DNA of 64,000 nt from Halorubrum sp. GN11_10-6_MGM (GTDB lineage: Archaea; Halobacteriota; Halobacteria; Halobacteriales; Haloferacaceae): NCBI RefSeq assembly GCF_005435165.1, contig NZ_SGUC01000002.1:1-64000 (forward strand), written 5' to 3'. The position numbers and the translations under genes are program-made. Of the stretch, positions 41,911 through 50,847 are shown in pieces. The first letter of the stretch is position 1. Each line of letters starts with the position of its first letter. The notes beneath the pieces were generated by a model, which worked only from the letters and a program-made list of their open reading frames with translations, made no database searches and had not been told where the DNA came from.

Positions 41911-43017
41911 ATGAGCAGGACGACGGATCGGCGCGGCGGTCGGGACGGGTCGCCGCGGGTGGTGGTCGTCGACGACTCTCCGTTCATGCGGGGACTGATA
42001 AGCGACCTCTTGGCCGACGCCGGGGTCGCGGTCGTGGGCGAGGCTGGGGACGGGGAGGAGGCGCTCTCGGTGGTGGCCGAGACGCGCCCCGACGTCGTGA
42101 CGATGGACGTCGAAATGCCCGGGATGGGCGGACTCGAAGCCGTCGAGCGGCTGATGGAGGAGACGCCGACGCCGGTGTTGATGCTGTCGGCCCACACCGA
42201 CGAGGGCGCGGAGGTCACCTTCGAGGCGCTCGACCGCGGCGCGGTCGACTTCTTCGCGAAGCCCGGGGGAGAGGTCTCCACCGGCGTCTCGCGCGAGTCC
42301 GACCGGCTCGTCGACGCGGTGCGGTCGGTCGCCGACGCCGACCTCGACGCCGCGACCCGCGAGCGCGACGACCCGACCGTCGCGGCCTCGCGGTCGACCG
42401 GCTCCGGCGCCGACGCCGGGGCAGGGGCCGACGCGGCGGATATCGACGCGCCGCTGACGGTCGTGATCGCGGCGTCGACCGGCGGCCCGAACGCGGTCGA
42501 GCGCGTCCTGTCGGCGCTGCCGATGGCGGACTGCCGCGTGGTGGTTGTCCAGCACATGCCGGAGGCGTTCACCTCGCGGTTCGCCGACCGACTCGACGCG
42601 GCCTCCGCGTACGACGTGCGGGAGGCGAGCGACGGCGCGCGGATCGGCGCCGGCGAGGTGCTCGTCGCCCGCGGCGGTAGCCACACCGTGATCGACAGCT
42701 ACCGCTCGGGGCGGCTCCGGGTGAAGCTCGACGAGGACGACGACTCCCACACCGTCACGCCCGCGGCCGACGTGACGATGCGGTCGGCGGCCGAGGTGAT
42801 CGACGACCCGCTCGTCGGCGTCGTGTTGACCGGGATGGGCTCGGACGCCGCCGAGGGGATCCGCGCGATGGCCGACGCCGGGGCGCGCACGATGGCGCAG
42901 AGCGAGGACACCTGCGTCATCTACGGGATGCCGAAGCGCGCGGTCGAGACGGGCGGGGTCGACGCGGTGTACGACCTCGACGACGTCGCCGGCGCGATAG
43001 TCGGGGGTGAGGCCTGA
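41911..43017 (+). CDS. cheB: Chemotaxis methylesterase/deamidase CheB
   Basis: 368 residues. The receiver domain (1-125) has phospho-acceptor Asp66 in DVVTMDVEMPGMGG and Lys in FFAKPGG. An acidic linker follows. The methylesterase domain (about 165-368) has the catalytic Ser in AASTGGPNAV, His in VVVQHMPEAFT and Asp in GMGSDAAEG. It demethylates transducers when phosphorylated by CheA. The ATG at 41911 is favoured over 41884 because of the ATTTATG box 25 bases before it. The stop overlaps cheA. Confidence 0.93.
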   Translation: MSRTTDRRGGRDGSPRVVVVDDSPFMRGLISDLLADAGVAVVGEAGDGEEALSVVAETRPDVVTMDVEMPGMGGLEAVERLMEETPTPVLMLSAHTDEGAEVTFEALDRGAVDFFAKPGGEVSTGVSRESDRLVDAVRSVADADLDAATRERDDPTVAASRSTGSGADAGAGADAADIDAPLTVVIAASTGGPNAVERVLSALPMADCRVVVVQHMPEAFTSRFADRLDAASAYDVREASDGARIGAGEVLVARGGSHTVIDSYRSGRLRVKLDEDDDSHTVTPAADVTMRSAAEVIDDPLVGVVLTGMGSDAAEGIRAMADAGARTMAQSEDTCVIYGMPKRAVETGGVDAVYDLDDVAGAIVGGEA

Positions 43018-45365
43018 TGGACTCCCACCGCGCCGCGTTCGTCGCCGAGGCCGAGGACGGAATCACGGACCTCAACAACGCCCTGCTCGCCCTCGAGGCC
43101 GACCCCGAGGACGCCGAGGCGATGGACGACGTGTTCCGCGTCGCGCACACCCTGAAGGGGAACGCCGCGGCGATGGGGTACGAGGACGTCTCCGACTTCG
43201 GCCACGCGCTGGAGGACCTGCTGGACGCGGTCCGGCAGGGCGACCGGGACGTGAACCCCGAGCTGATGGACCTCCTCTTCGAGGGCGTCGACACCGTCGA
43301 GGCGATGGTCGAGGAGATCGCCGACACCGGCGAGGTGTCGACCGACCCCTCGGACCTCGAATCGCGGCTGCGCGAGATGGAGGAACACGGCACCGTCGGG
43401 GGCGGCGACGACGGCGAAAGCGGCGGTGCCGGTGGCGACGAAGCGGGCGGCGACGACGGCGAGACCAACGGGGCCGTCGACGCCGATAGCGAGGCCGATG
43501 CGGCGGGGGGCGAGCCGGAGGAGGACGGTGCGGACGAGACCGCACCCGACGTCTCGGTGCCGGAGCCGCCCGCGGCCGACCTCGCGGACCCGGTCGCCTA
43601 CGCGGACGTGACGATCGGCGACGCGCAGATGCCGGGCGTCGACGCGGCGCTCGTCCTCCAGGCGCTCGACGAGCAGTTCGACGGGCACGCGACCGACCCC
43701 GCCCCGGAGGCGCTGGAGGGCGGCGAGTACGACGAGGGGTTCGACGCCTTCGTCGGCGGCGCCGGGCCCGAGGTCGTCGCCGAGGGGCTCCGGGCGCTCA
43801 CGCAGGTCGAGGCGGTGACGGCGGTCGCGGTCGACGGCGACGACGCGGAGTCGGACGCGGCCGACGCCGACGCGGGATCCGAGGCCGCCGCCGAGGCCGG
43901 CGAATCCGAGGGCGACGCCGACGCCGAATCCGAAGTCGAGGCCGATCCGGAACCCGACGCGGATGCGGAAGCCGAAGTCGAGGCCGATCCGGAGTCCGAG
44001 GCCGACGCTGAACCGGACTCGCCCGCCGAGGCCGACGACGGCGGCGACGGCGACTCCGAATCGTCCCCGGACGACGCCGGCTCGAAGTCCGACTCCAAGT
44101 CCGGTGACGAGATCAAATCGATCCGGGTCGACGTCGACCAGGTCGACGAGCTGTACGGGCTCGTCGAGCAGCTGGTGACGAGCCGGATCAAGCTCCGCCG
44201 GGAGATCGAGGGGACGGAGGCGGAGTCCGACGCCCTCGACGAGCTCGACAAGCTCGCCTCCAGCCTTCAAGACACGGCGATGGACATGCGGCTCATCCCG
44301 TTCTCGCAGGTGTCCGACTCGTTCCCGCGGCTCGTCCGCGACATCTCGCGGGACCTCGACAAGCGGATCGACTTCGAGATCGAGGGCGACGACGTCGAGC
44401 TCGACCGCACCATCCTCACGGAGATGCGCGACCCGCTCGTGCACGTCCTCCGGAACGCGGTCGACCACGGGATCGAGTCGCCAGAAGAGCGCGAGGCCGC
44501 GGGGAAGGACCCGACCGGCCACGTGGAGCTCACGGCCGAGCGCGAGCGCGACCACGTGATAATCGAGGTCGCGGACGACGGCGGCGGGCTCGACCCCGAC
44601 CAGCTCCGCGAGAAGGCGGTCGAAGAGGGGGTCAAGAGCCGCGAGGCGGTCGAGGCGATGGAGGACGACGAGGTGTACGACCTCGTCTTCCACCCCGGCT
44701 TCTCCACCGCGGAGGAGGTCACCGACGTCTCCGGCCGCGGGGTCGGGATGGACGTGGTCCGCACGACCGCCCGCGACCTCGACGGCTCCGTCTCCGTGGA
44801 GAGCGAGCCCGGCGAGGGGACCACGGTCCGATTCCGGCTCCCCGTCACCGTCGCCATCGTGAAGGTGATGTTCGTCGACGTGGGCGGCACGGAGTACGGG
44901 ATCCCGATCAAGTCGATCGCCGAGGTCGCCCGCGCCGACGACGTCGAGGAGGTCCACGGCGACGAGGTCGTCAGACACGAGGACGACCTCTACCCGGTGA
45001 TCCGGCTGAACGAGCGCCTCGGCGAGATCGGCTCGGGCGCGCCGGAGGCGTCGGCGGCCGCGAACGAGACGCCCGCCGCCGACGGCGGCGTCGCGGTCGA
45101 CGGCTCCGGGGGCGCCGAGGGGAGCGACCCCGCCGGCCCGGGGACCGACGCCGCGGGCGGTGCGGGCGAGACCGACCACGGGATGCTCGTCCGTATCCGC
45201 GAGGAGACGCGACAGGTCGCGCTCCACTGCGACGCGGTGTTAGACCAGGAGGAGGTGGTCGTCAAACCCCTCGACGGCCCGCTCTCGGGGACGCCCGGCC
45301 TCAGCGGCACGGCGGTCCTCGGCGACGGGGACGTCGTGGCCGTGCTCGACGTGGTGAGCCTATGA
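43017..45365 (+). CDS. cheA: Chemotaxis histidine kinase CheA
   Basis: 782 residues. The HPt domain has phosphorylated His44 (VAHTLKGNAAAMG). The CheY-binding region is flanked by two acidic linkers, the second (about 275-365) almost pure Glu/Asp/Ala/Ser. A dimerisation domain is followed by the HATPase domain (NAVDHGIE, DDGGGLDP, GRGVGMDVV, GTTVRFRLP) and a CheW-like C-terminal domain interrupted by another acidic insert (about 680-715). It phosphorylates CheY and CheB. ATG overlaps the cheB stop by one base, and its end overlaps cheR by four bases. Confidence 0.95.
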   Translation: MDSHRAAFVAEAEDGITDLNNALLALEADPEDAEAMDDVFRVAHTLKGNAAAMGYEDVSDFGHALEDLLDAVRQGDRDVNPELMDLLFEGVDTVEAMVEEIADTGEVSTDPSDLESRLREMEEHGTVGGGDDGESGGAGGDEAGGDDGETNGAVDADSEADAAGGEPEEDGADETAPDVSVPEPPAADLADPVAYADVTIGDAQMPGVDAALVLQALDEQFDGHATDPAPEALEGGEYDEGFDAFVGGAGPEVVAEGLRALTQVEAVTAVAVDGDDAESDAADADAGSEAAAEAGESEGDADAESEVEADPEPDADAEAEVEADPESEADAEPDSPAEADDGGDGDSESSPDDAGSKSDSKSGDEIKSIRVDVDQVDELYGLVEQLVTSRIKLRREIEGTEAESDALDELDKLASSLQDTAMDMRLIPFSQVSDSFPRLVRDISRDLDKRIDFEIEGDDVELDRTILTEMRDPLVHVLRNAVDHGIESPEEREAAGKDPTGHVELTAERERDHVIIEVADDGGGLDPDQLREKAVEEGVKSREAVEAMEDDEVYDLVFHPGFSTAEEVTDVSGRGVGMDVVRTTARDLDGSVSVESEPGEGTTVRFRLPVTVAIVKVMFVDVGGTEYGIPIKSIAEVARADDVEEVHGDEVVRHEDDLYPVIRLNERLGEIGSGAPEASAAANETPAADGGVAVDGSGGAEGSDPAGPGTDAAGGAGETDHGMLVRIREETRQVALHCDAVLDQEEVVVKPLDGPLSGTPGLSGTAVLGDGDVVAVLDVVSL

Positions 45366-46180
45366 GCGGATCGGCAGACGACGGCGAGACGGCGTTCGAG
45401 GGCGTCCTCCGGCAGATCGACGACACGGTCCCGTTCGAGCCGGGGTACTACAACGAGTCGTACCTCGACCGCCGGATCACGGCGCGGATGCGGCGCCGAG
45501 ACACGGAGTCGCACGCCGAGTACGAGCGCATCCTCCGCGAGGACGCCGAGGAGCGGCAGGCGCTGATGGACGCGCTCACGATCAACGTGACGGAGTTCTT
45601 CCGCAACCCGGAGATGTGGGACGTCCTCCGGGACGTGTTGCGCGACCGGACCGCGAACCAGCGGCGCGTCCGCGTCTGGTCGGCGCCGTCGGCCGACGGC
45701 CGCGAGCCGTACTCCGTCGCGATGTTGGCCTGCGACGACCCCGAGATCGACGAGTCGCGCGTCGAGGTGCTCGGCTCCGACATCAGCGAGGAGGCGCTCG
45801 AAAACGCCCGCGAGGGCGTCTACCACACGACGCGGACGACGGACATCGCCGAGGAGCTGGAGCCGCTCTCCGACCCCGACCGCTACGTCGAGCGCGACGA
45901 GGACACCTTCCGGGTGCGTCCGGCGGTCAAGCGGCTCGTCGAGTTCGAGACGCACGACCTGATCCGTGACGGCGCCCGCGACCCCTTCGACGTGGTGTTG
46001 TGCCGGAACCTGCTGATCTACATCGACGTCGACCACAAGGCGGCGCTGTTCGACACGCTGGAGGCGTCGCTGGCGGAGGACGGCGTCCTCGTGTTGGGAA
46101 TGACCGAGAGCGTCCCCCCGGACCGGAGCGACCGCTACGAACCGATCGACAAGCGGCGGCGGGTGTTCGGGAGGCGCTGA
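45362..46180 (+). CDS. cheR: Chemotaxis methyltransferase CheR
   Basis: A 272-residue SAM-dependent methyltransferase that methylates transducer glutamates. The N-terminal helical domain ends around MDALTINVTEFFRNPEMWD. The SAM site is VWSAPSADGREPYSVAML, in which the usual Cys-Ser-Thr-Gly-Glu part is replaced by Pro-Ser-Ala-Asp-Gly-Arg. VVLCRNLLIYID and VLVLGMTESVP are conserved. The altered SAM loop keeps EPYS, so activity is still likely. It is coupled to cheA (ATG overlap) and to the HEAT gene. Confidence 0.93.
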   Translation: MSGSADDGETAFEGVLRQIDDTVPFEPGYYNESYLDRRITARMRRRDTESHAEYERILREDAEERQALMDALTINVTEFFRNPEMWDVLRDVLRDRTANQRRVRVWSAPSADGREPYSVAMLACDDPEIDESRVEVLGSDISEEALENAREGVYHTTRTTDIAEELEPLSDPDRYVERDEDTFRVRPAVKRLVEFETHDLIRDGARDPFDVVLCRNLLIYIDVDHKAALFDTLEASLAEDGVLVLGMTESVPPDRSDRYEPIDKRRRVFGRR

Positions 46181-47394
46181 TGTCGCTGTACCAGCACGCC
46201 CGGGACGGGAACGCGGAGCGCCTCCGGGACGCGCTCGGTAGCGACAGCGCGGCGGTCAGGCGACGTGCGGCGGAGTTCCTCGGCGAGATCGGCGAGGAGG
46301 GCGACCAGCCCACGATCGACGGGCTGCTCCGCACCGCGACGACGGACGACGACCCGGAGGTCCGCGGCGCGGCGGTCGACGCCCTCGACGAGATCGGCGA
46401 GGCGGCGCTCGAACAGCTCCTCGAAGAGCTCACCGGCGGCGGCGGGGACTCCGAGGCCGAGTGGGTCACCGCGCAGAAGTTCGCGCGGGCGCTCCAGACC
46501 GACCGGCCCGAGCTCCGGATGGCGGCGGCGAACGCGCTCGGTCGCCTCGACGACGCGAGCGGCCTCCAACCCCTAGTCGGCGCGCTCGACGACGAGGACG
46601 CCCGCGTCCGGCTCCGCGCGGCGCAGGCCTGCGGGACCTTCGCGGACCCCCGGGCGGTCCCCGGGCTCCGCGAGCGGCTCGGCGACGAGGAGCCGCGCGT
46701 GCGACGCGCCGCGGCGAACGCGCTGGGCACGATCGGGACCGACGAGGCGCTGTCGCCGCTCCTGGACCTGCTCGACGACGGCGACGAGTCGATCCGGCGG
46801 ATCGCGGCCGGCGCGCTCGGGAAGGCGAGCACCCCGGAGCCAGTCGAACCGCTCGCCCGGGCGCTCGGCGACGAGAGCGCGGTCGTGCGCAACGCGGCGG
46901 TGTACTCGGTGATCGAGCTGCTCTCGAATGTTCCGACCCAGCAGAGCCACGCTGTCCGCGATCAGGTGGTCTCGGAGCTGAAGGCGGCCGACGACGCCAC
47001 CGTCGTCGAGCCGCTCGTCGAGATCCTCACCGACGGCCAGCAGTCCCGCCAGCGGCGGAACGCGGCGTGGATCCTCGGCCGGGTGGCGGACCCGGACGCG
47101 TCGCTGGCGGTGGAGGCGCTCGCGGACGCGCTCGCGGACGACGACCCCCAGACCGCGCAGTTCGCGGCCACGAGCCTCAAGAGCCTCGGCGGCCCGGTCG
47201 TCGAGGACCGTCTGCTCGACAAGCTCAGCCCCGAGAACCCGGAGGACGCCCGCGCGAAGGCGGTGTTCGTCCTCGGACAGATCGGCGGCCAGGAGACGCT
47301 GAACCGCCTCGAAGAGTACGCCGACGACGACAGTCAGGCCGTGAGAAAGCGCGTGTTCTCGGCCGTCTCGAAGCTCCGCGCGGGGGGCCCTTAA
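46180..47394 (+). CDS. HEAT-repeat chemotaxis-associated protein
   Basis: 404 residues made almost entirely of HEAT/PBS-lyase repeats, units recurring as RRRAAEFLGEIGEEGDQPTI, RMAAANALGRLDDASGLQPL, RRAAANALGTIGTDEALSPL and RRNAAWILGRVADPDASLAV. A homologous HEAT protein in Halobacterium was linked by interaction studies to the CheF adaptors that connect the chemotaxis system to the archaellum. Its place between cheR and cheF supports the same role. ATG shares a base with the cheR stop. It is an interaction scaffold with no catalysis expected. Confidence 0.9.
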   Translation: MSLYQHARDGNAERLRDALGSDSAAVRRRAAEFLGEIGEEGDQPTIDGLLRTATTDDDPEVRGAAVDALDEIGEAALEQLLEELTGGGGDSEAEWVTAQKFARALQTDRPELRMAAANALGRLDDASGLQPLVGALDDEDARVRLRAAQACGTFADPRAVPGLRERLGDEEPRVRRAAANALGTIGTDEALSPLLDLLDDGDESIRRIAAGALGKASTPEPVEPLARALGDESAVVRNAAVYSVIELLSNVPTQQSHAVRDQVVSELKAADDATVVEPLVEILTDGQQSRQRRNAAWILGRVADPDASLAVEALADALADDDPQTAQFAATSLKSLGGPVVEDRLLDKLSPENPEDARAKAVFVLGQIGGQETLNRLEEYADDDSQAVRKRVFSAVSKLRAGGP

Positions 47395-48267
47395 ATGGCG
47401 CAACAAGGAGACGAGTACAAGATCACCGACACGCAGGCGAAGTTCGCGGTCGCGGTCCGCGAGGGCCGGAAGGTGAGCGACGTCTCGTGGACGCCCGGCC
47501 GCGTCCTCCTCTCCAACCGTCGCCTGATCCTCGCGGGCAACGACGGGAAGCGGACGGTCCCGCTGTCGAAGCTGGAGCGCCTCGGCGGTCGGCACGACGC
47601 GAACCAGTCGGTCGCGCGCGTCTCCAACTACGTGAGCTTCGACCTCGGCGAGCAGGTGCTGCTCGTCGCCGCGAAGGACCACGAGCCGTTCGAGCGCGAC
47701 GTCTACCGCGCGCTGCTCGACCAGAAGACGGTGATGGCGAAACACCCCGCGATCGAGGGGGGCGTCGTTCAGGACACGGGGTGGGAACAGGCCCGCGTGA
47801 AGATCGACGAGAACGGGCTCAACGCCGCCTTGGAGCGCGGCGCGTTCGTGAAGTTCGACCTCGACGACATCAGCGGGCTCGACGCCGCGAAGCGCACGGT
47901 GAACGGCGAGAAGAAGCCCGTCATCGAGGTGTCGCACACGGACGACGAGGGGACGAGCATCGAGACGCACGTCGCGGGTGACCCCAGCCGGATGCGGTTC
48001 GTCGAGTCGTGGCTGCGGAAGGGCGAAGAGCGTAGCTCGACGAACGTCGACCTCTCCAGCCGCGACCGAGAGGTGCTGATGGCGCTGTACTCCGGCGTCT
48101 CGCCGTTCGAGATCCCCTCGTTCCTCGGGATGGACGTCGACGACGTCGAGGAGACGTTCGAGCGGCTCGTCGACCTCGAAGTGGTCGAGGAGGTGCGGAT
48201 CCGCCGCGAGGTCGCGCTCAACTCCCGCGGCCGCAACATCGCCAGCGAGGCGATGAACGAGCAGTAG
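47395..48267 (+). CDS. cheF: CheF archaellar adaptor protein (CheF-arch, DUF439)
   Basis: 290 residues starting right after the HEAT gene's stop. The family segments are visible: KITDTQAKFAVAVREGRKVS, RVLLSNRRLILAGNDGKRTV (a PH-like core) and a C-terminal winged-helix-like part (EVLMALYSGVSPFEIPSFLG). CheF binds phosphorylated CheY and the archaellum motor, replacing the bacterial FliM contact. The presence of only one cheF here does not exclude a second elsewhere. The end of the chemotaxis operon is here. Confidence 0.92.
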   Translation: MAQQGDEYKITDTQAKFAVAVREGRKVSDVSWTPGRVLLSNRRLILAGNDGKRTVPLSKLERLGGRHDANQSVARVSNYVSFDLGEQVLLVAAKDHEPFERDVYRALLDQKTVMAKHPAIEGGVVQDTGWEQARVKIDENGLNAALERGAFVKFDLDDISGLDAAKRTVNGEKKPVIEVSHTDDEGTSIETHVAGDPSRMRFVESWLRKGEERSSTNVDLSSRDREVLMALYSGVSPFEIPSFLGMDVDDVEETFERLVDLEVVEEVRIRREVALNSRGRNIASEAMNEQ

Positions 48268-48358
48268 CGGGACTCGCGTCCCGCGCGCCGACTCCGAACC
48301 GTGACTCCCCGCCACTGCGTCGAACCACGCTTAAGTCGGTCCCCCTCCGAGTCGGTCC

Positions 48359-49072
48359 ATGAGCTACGAGGCGGTGTTATTCGACCTCGACAACACGCTG
48401 TACCCGTACGCCCCCTGTAACGAGGCGGGCAAGCGGGCCGCGCTCGACGCCCTCCGCGAGCGCGGGTACGAGCTGGACCGCGGGGCGTTCGACGACCTGT
48501 ACGCGGCGGGGCGTCGGGAGGCCAAACGCGAGACGCGCACCACGGCGGCCTCCCACGACCGCCACATCTATTTCAAGCGCGGGCTGGACCGACGCGTCGG
48601 CGAGCCGGACGTCGCGAGCGCGCTGGCGGCCGGCGACGCCTACTGGAACGGCTACCTCGCGGCGATGTCGCTCTGCGACGGCGTCGAGGCCGTCCTCGAC
48701 GCGCTCGACGCGGCCGGCACCGACGTCGCCGTCGTGACGAACCTCACGACCCGGGTCCAGCTGCGCAAGCTCGTCAGACTGGGGCTCGACGACCGGATCG
48801 ACCTGCTCGTCACCTCCGAGGAGGTCGGCCGCGAGAAGCCGAGCGCGCTCCCGTTCACGACCGCGCTCGCCGAGCTCGACTGTCGCCCGAGCGAGGCGCT
48901 GGCGGTCGGCGACAACGTCGACACCGACGTCGCGGGCGCGAACGCCGTCGGGCTCGACTCGGCGCTGTTCGTCGCCGACGGCGACGCGCCGGCCGGCGCG
49001 GACCTCCCGGAACAGCAGCGGCCGGACCACCGGCTCGACGCGTTCGCCGACCTGACGGAGGTGGCGGCGTGA
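48359..49072 (+). CDS. HAD hydrolase, candidate ribulose-1,5-bisphosphate phosphatase
   Basis: A 237-residue HAD phosphatase. Motif I is DLDNTLYP (Asp9 nucleophile), motif II VVTNLT, motif III Lys in GREKPS, and motif IV GDNVDTD. The cap is helical. HAD enzymes have wide substrates. Its position just before a class II aldolase, R15P isomerase and a PfkB kinase points to the step ribulose 1,5-bisphosphate to ribulose 1-phosphate in the haloarchaeal non-carboxylating pentose bisphosphate pathway. This is inferred from context. A CTTAAG box lies about 30 bases before the ATG. The end overlaps the aldolase gene. Confidence 0.82.
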   Translation: MSYEAVLFDLDNTLYPYAPCNEAGKRAALDALRERGYELDRGAFDDLYAAGRREAKRETRTTAASHDRHIYFKRGLDRRVGEPDVASALAAGDAYWNGYLAAMSLCDGVEAVLDALDAAGTDVAVVTNLTTRVQLRKLVRLGLDDRIDLLVTSEEVGREKPSALPFTTALAELDCRPSEALAVGDNVDTDVAGANAVGLDSALFVADGDAPAGADLPEQQRPDHRLDAFADLTEVAA

Positions 49073-49773
49073 CCCGCGACGGCTCCGGGGGAGCGCCCGA
49101 CTCCGACACGCATCCGGACGCGAACCCCGACCTCCTCCGCGATGCGCGCGAGGCGGTCGTCGAGTACGCGCCGGCGCTCGCCGACCTGACCCCCGGCCGG
49201 ACCGGGAACCTGAGCGTCCGCGAGGGCGACCGCGTCGCGGTCACACCCACCGGCGTCCCCTACGACTCCTTCGACGCCGTCGACGTGCCCGTGGTGTCGC
49301 TCGACGGGGAGCGGCTCGCGGGACGGATGGCCCCGTCGAGCGAGGTACCGATGCACACGGGCATCTATAAGCACGACCGGCCGGGCGCGATCGTCCACAC
49401 CCACTCGCCGTGGGCGACGACGATGGCGACGCTTCACCGGAAGCTCCCCCCGATCCACTACATGATCGCCGCCGTGGGCCGGGAGGTGCCGCTGGCGGAC
49501 TACGCGCCGTACGGCACCGAGGAGCTGGCGGCGAACGTCGTCGCCGCGATGGCCGAGGCCGACTCCGACGCCGCGATCCTCGCGAACCACGGGCTCGTGG
49601 TGACCGGCCCGGACGTCGAGACCGCCGTCGAGAACACCCACCACGTCGAGGACATCTGCCGGCTCTACCTGCGCGCGTCTGCCGTCGGCGAGCCGCACGT
49701 CCTCACCGACGAGCAGATGGCGACCGTCGAGGAGCGGTTCGAGAGCTACGGCCAGCAGCCGGACGCCGAGTAG
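49069..49773 (+). CDS. Class II aldolase, candidate ribulose-1-phosphate aldolase
   Basis: 234 residues, GTG start overlapping the HAD stop. This fuculose-phosphate-aldolase-type zinc lyase has Gly-Asn in GRTGNLSV, the phosphate loop SSE (90-92), zinc ligands His110 and His112 in [10 protein letters not shown], and His174 in [10 protein letters not shown]. Known family members split fuculose 1-phosphate or ribulose phosphates to DHAP plus an aldehyde. In this operon the natural reaction would be ribulose 1-phosphate to DHAP plus glycolaldehyde (inference). The N-terminal tail is acidic. Confidence 0.84.
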   Translation: MTRDGSGGAPDSDTHPDANPDLLRDAREAVVEYAPALADLTPGRTGNLSVREGDRVAVTPTGVPYDSFDAVDVPVVSLDGERLAGRMAPSSEVPMHTGIYKHDRPGAIVHTHSPWATTMATLHRKLPPIHYMIAAVGREVPLADYAPYGTEELAANVVAAMAEADSDAAILANHGLVVTGPDVETAVENTHHVEDICRLYLRASAVGEPHVLTDEQMATVEERFESYGQQPDAE

Positions 49774-49842
49774 GTCGGCCCGACGGGGGGCGACGCGGTC
49801 CGCCGCGAGCGGGGCCGGAGCCGCCGGCGGTCGCGGAGCCGG

Positions 49843-49853
49843 TTTTATAAATA
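49843..49853 (+). promoter_or_regulatory. TATA box of the R15P isomerase-kinase operon
   Basis: TTTTATAAATA ends 22 bases before ATG 49876, a strong leaderless promoter. It shows that the second pair of pathway genes has its own promoter, independent of the HAD-aldolase pair upstream. Confidence 0.65.
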
Positions 49854-49875
49854 CGCGGGCGGCTACCGGATCGGT

Positions 49876-50847
49876 ATGACAGACACGGAGCCGGCGCCGG
49901 CGGTCCGCGAGACCGCCGAGTCGATCGCGACGATGGAGATCCGCGGCGCGGCCACCATCGCCTCCGCCGCCGCCGAGGCGCTCGCCGAGCAGGCGGAGGC
50001 GGCGGCCGAGACGGACGCGACCGCGAGCGACCCCGCGGCGTTCCGCGCGTCGATGCGCGCCGCCGCCCGGACCCTCCGCGAGACGCGTCCGACCGCGGTG
50101 TCGCTGCCGAACGCCCTCCGGTACGTCCTCCAGCGGATGGAGGGCGACTCGGTCGATCGGCTCCGGCGGAGCGTCGTCGACGCGAGCGAGGCGTTCGTCG
50201 ACCAGCTCGACCGCGCGCAGGAGGACCTCGGACAGGTCGGCGCGAACCGCCTCGCCGACGGCGACACGGTGATGACTCACTGCCACTCCACCGACGCCTT
50301 GGCGTGTATCGAGGCGGCCGTCGAGCAGGGGAAGTCGATCTCCGCGGTCGTCAAGGAGACGCGTCCGCGCCAGCAGGGCCACATCACGGCCGAACAGCTC
50401 CGCGACGCGGGCGTCCCGGTCACGCTCATCGTCGACTCCGCGGCGCGGCGCTACCTCGACGAGGTCGACCACGTCGTCGTCGGCGCCGACTCGATCGCCG
50501 CCGACGGCGGCGTCATCAACAAGATCGGCACCTCGGGGCTCGCCGTCAACGCCCGCGAGCGCGGCGTCCCGATCATGACCGCCGCGCAGACGATCAAGCT
50601 CCACCCGGAGACGCTGACGGGCCACACCGTCGAGATCGAGATGCGCGACGAGACCGAGGTGATCGACGCCGAGTCCCGCGAGGCGATCGGCGAGATCGCG
50701 GTCGAGAACCCCGCGTTCGACGTGACCCCGCCGCGGTACATGGACGCGATCGTCACCGAGCAGGGACAGTTCCCTCCGGAGAGCATCGTGACGCTGATGC
50801 GGGAACTGTTCGGCGAGGGCGCCGCCGAGCCGTGGGCGGAGCCATGA
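49876..50847 (+). CDS. Ribose-1,5-bisphosphate isomerase
   Basis: A 323-residue protein of the eIF2B-like family whose archaeal subgroup isomerises ribose 1,5-bisphosphate to ribulose 1,5-bisphosphate. The catalytic Cys136 (MTHCHSTDAL) and Asp205 (VVGADSIAADGGVINKIGTS) occupy the expected positions, and TRPRQQGHITAEQL is typical. No RuBisCO or AMP phosphorylase is in the window. In haloarchaea this enzyme can work in nucleoside degradation without RuBisCO. ATG overlaps nothing upstream; its stop overlaps the kinase start (ATGA). Confidence 0.93.
   Translation: MTDTEPAPAVRETAESIATMEIRGAATIASAAAEALAEQAEAAAETDATASDPAAFRASMRAAARTLRETRPTAVSLPNALRYVLQRMEGDSVDRLRRSVVDASEAFVDQLDRAQEDLGQVGANRLADGDTVMTHCHSTDALACIEAAVEQGKSISAVVKETRPRQQGHITAEQLRDAGVPVTLIVDSAARRYLDEVDHVVVGADSIAADGGVINKIGTSGLAVNARERGVPIMTAAQTIKLHPETLTGHTVEIEMRDETEVIDAESREAIGEIAVENPAFDVTPPRYMDAIVTEQGQFPPESIVTLMRELFGEGAAEPWAEP

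Noticed and set aside
42921-45227. 768-codon minus-strand ORF over cheA
   Set aside because: cheA on the plus strand has all kinase motifs; the opposite frame is a compositional shadow.
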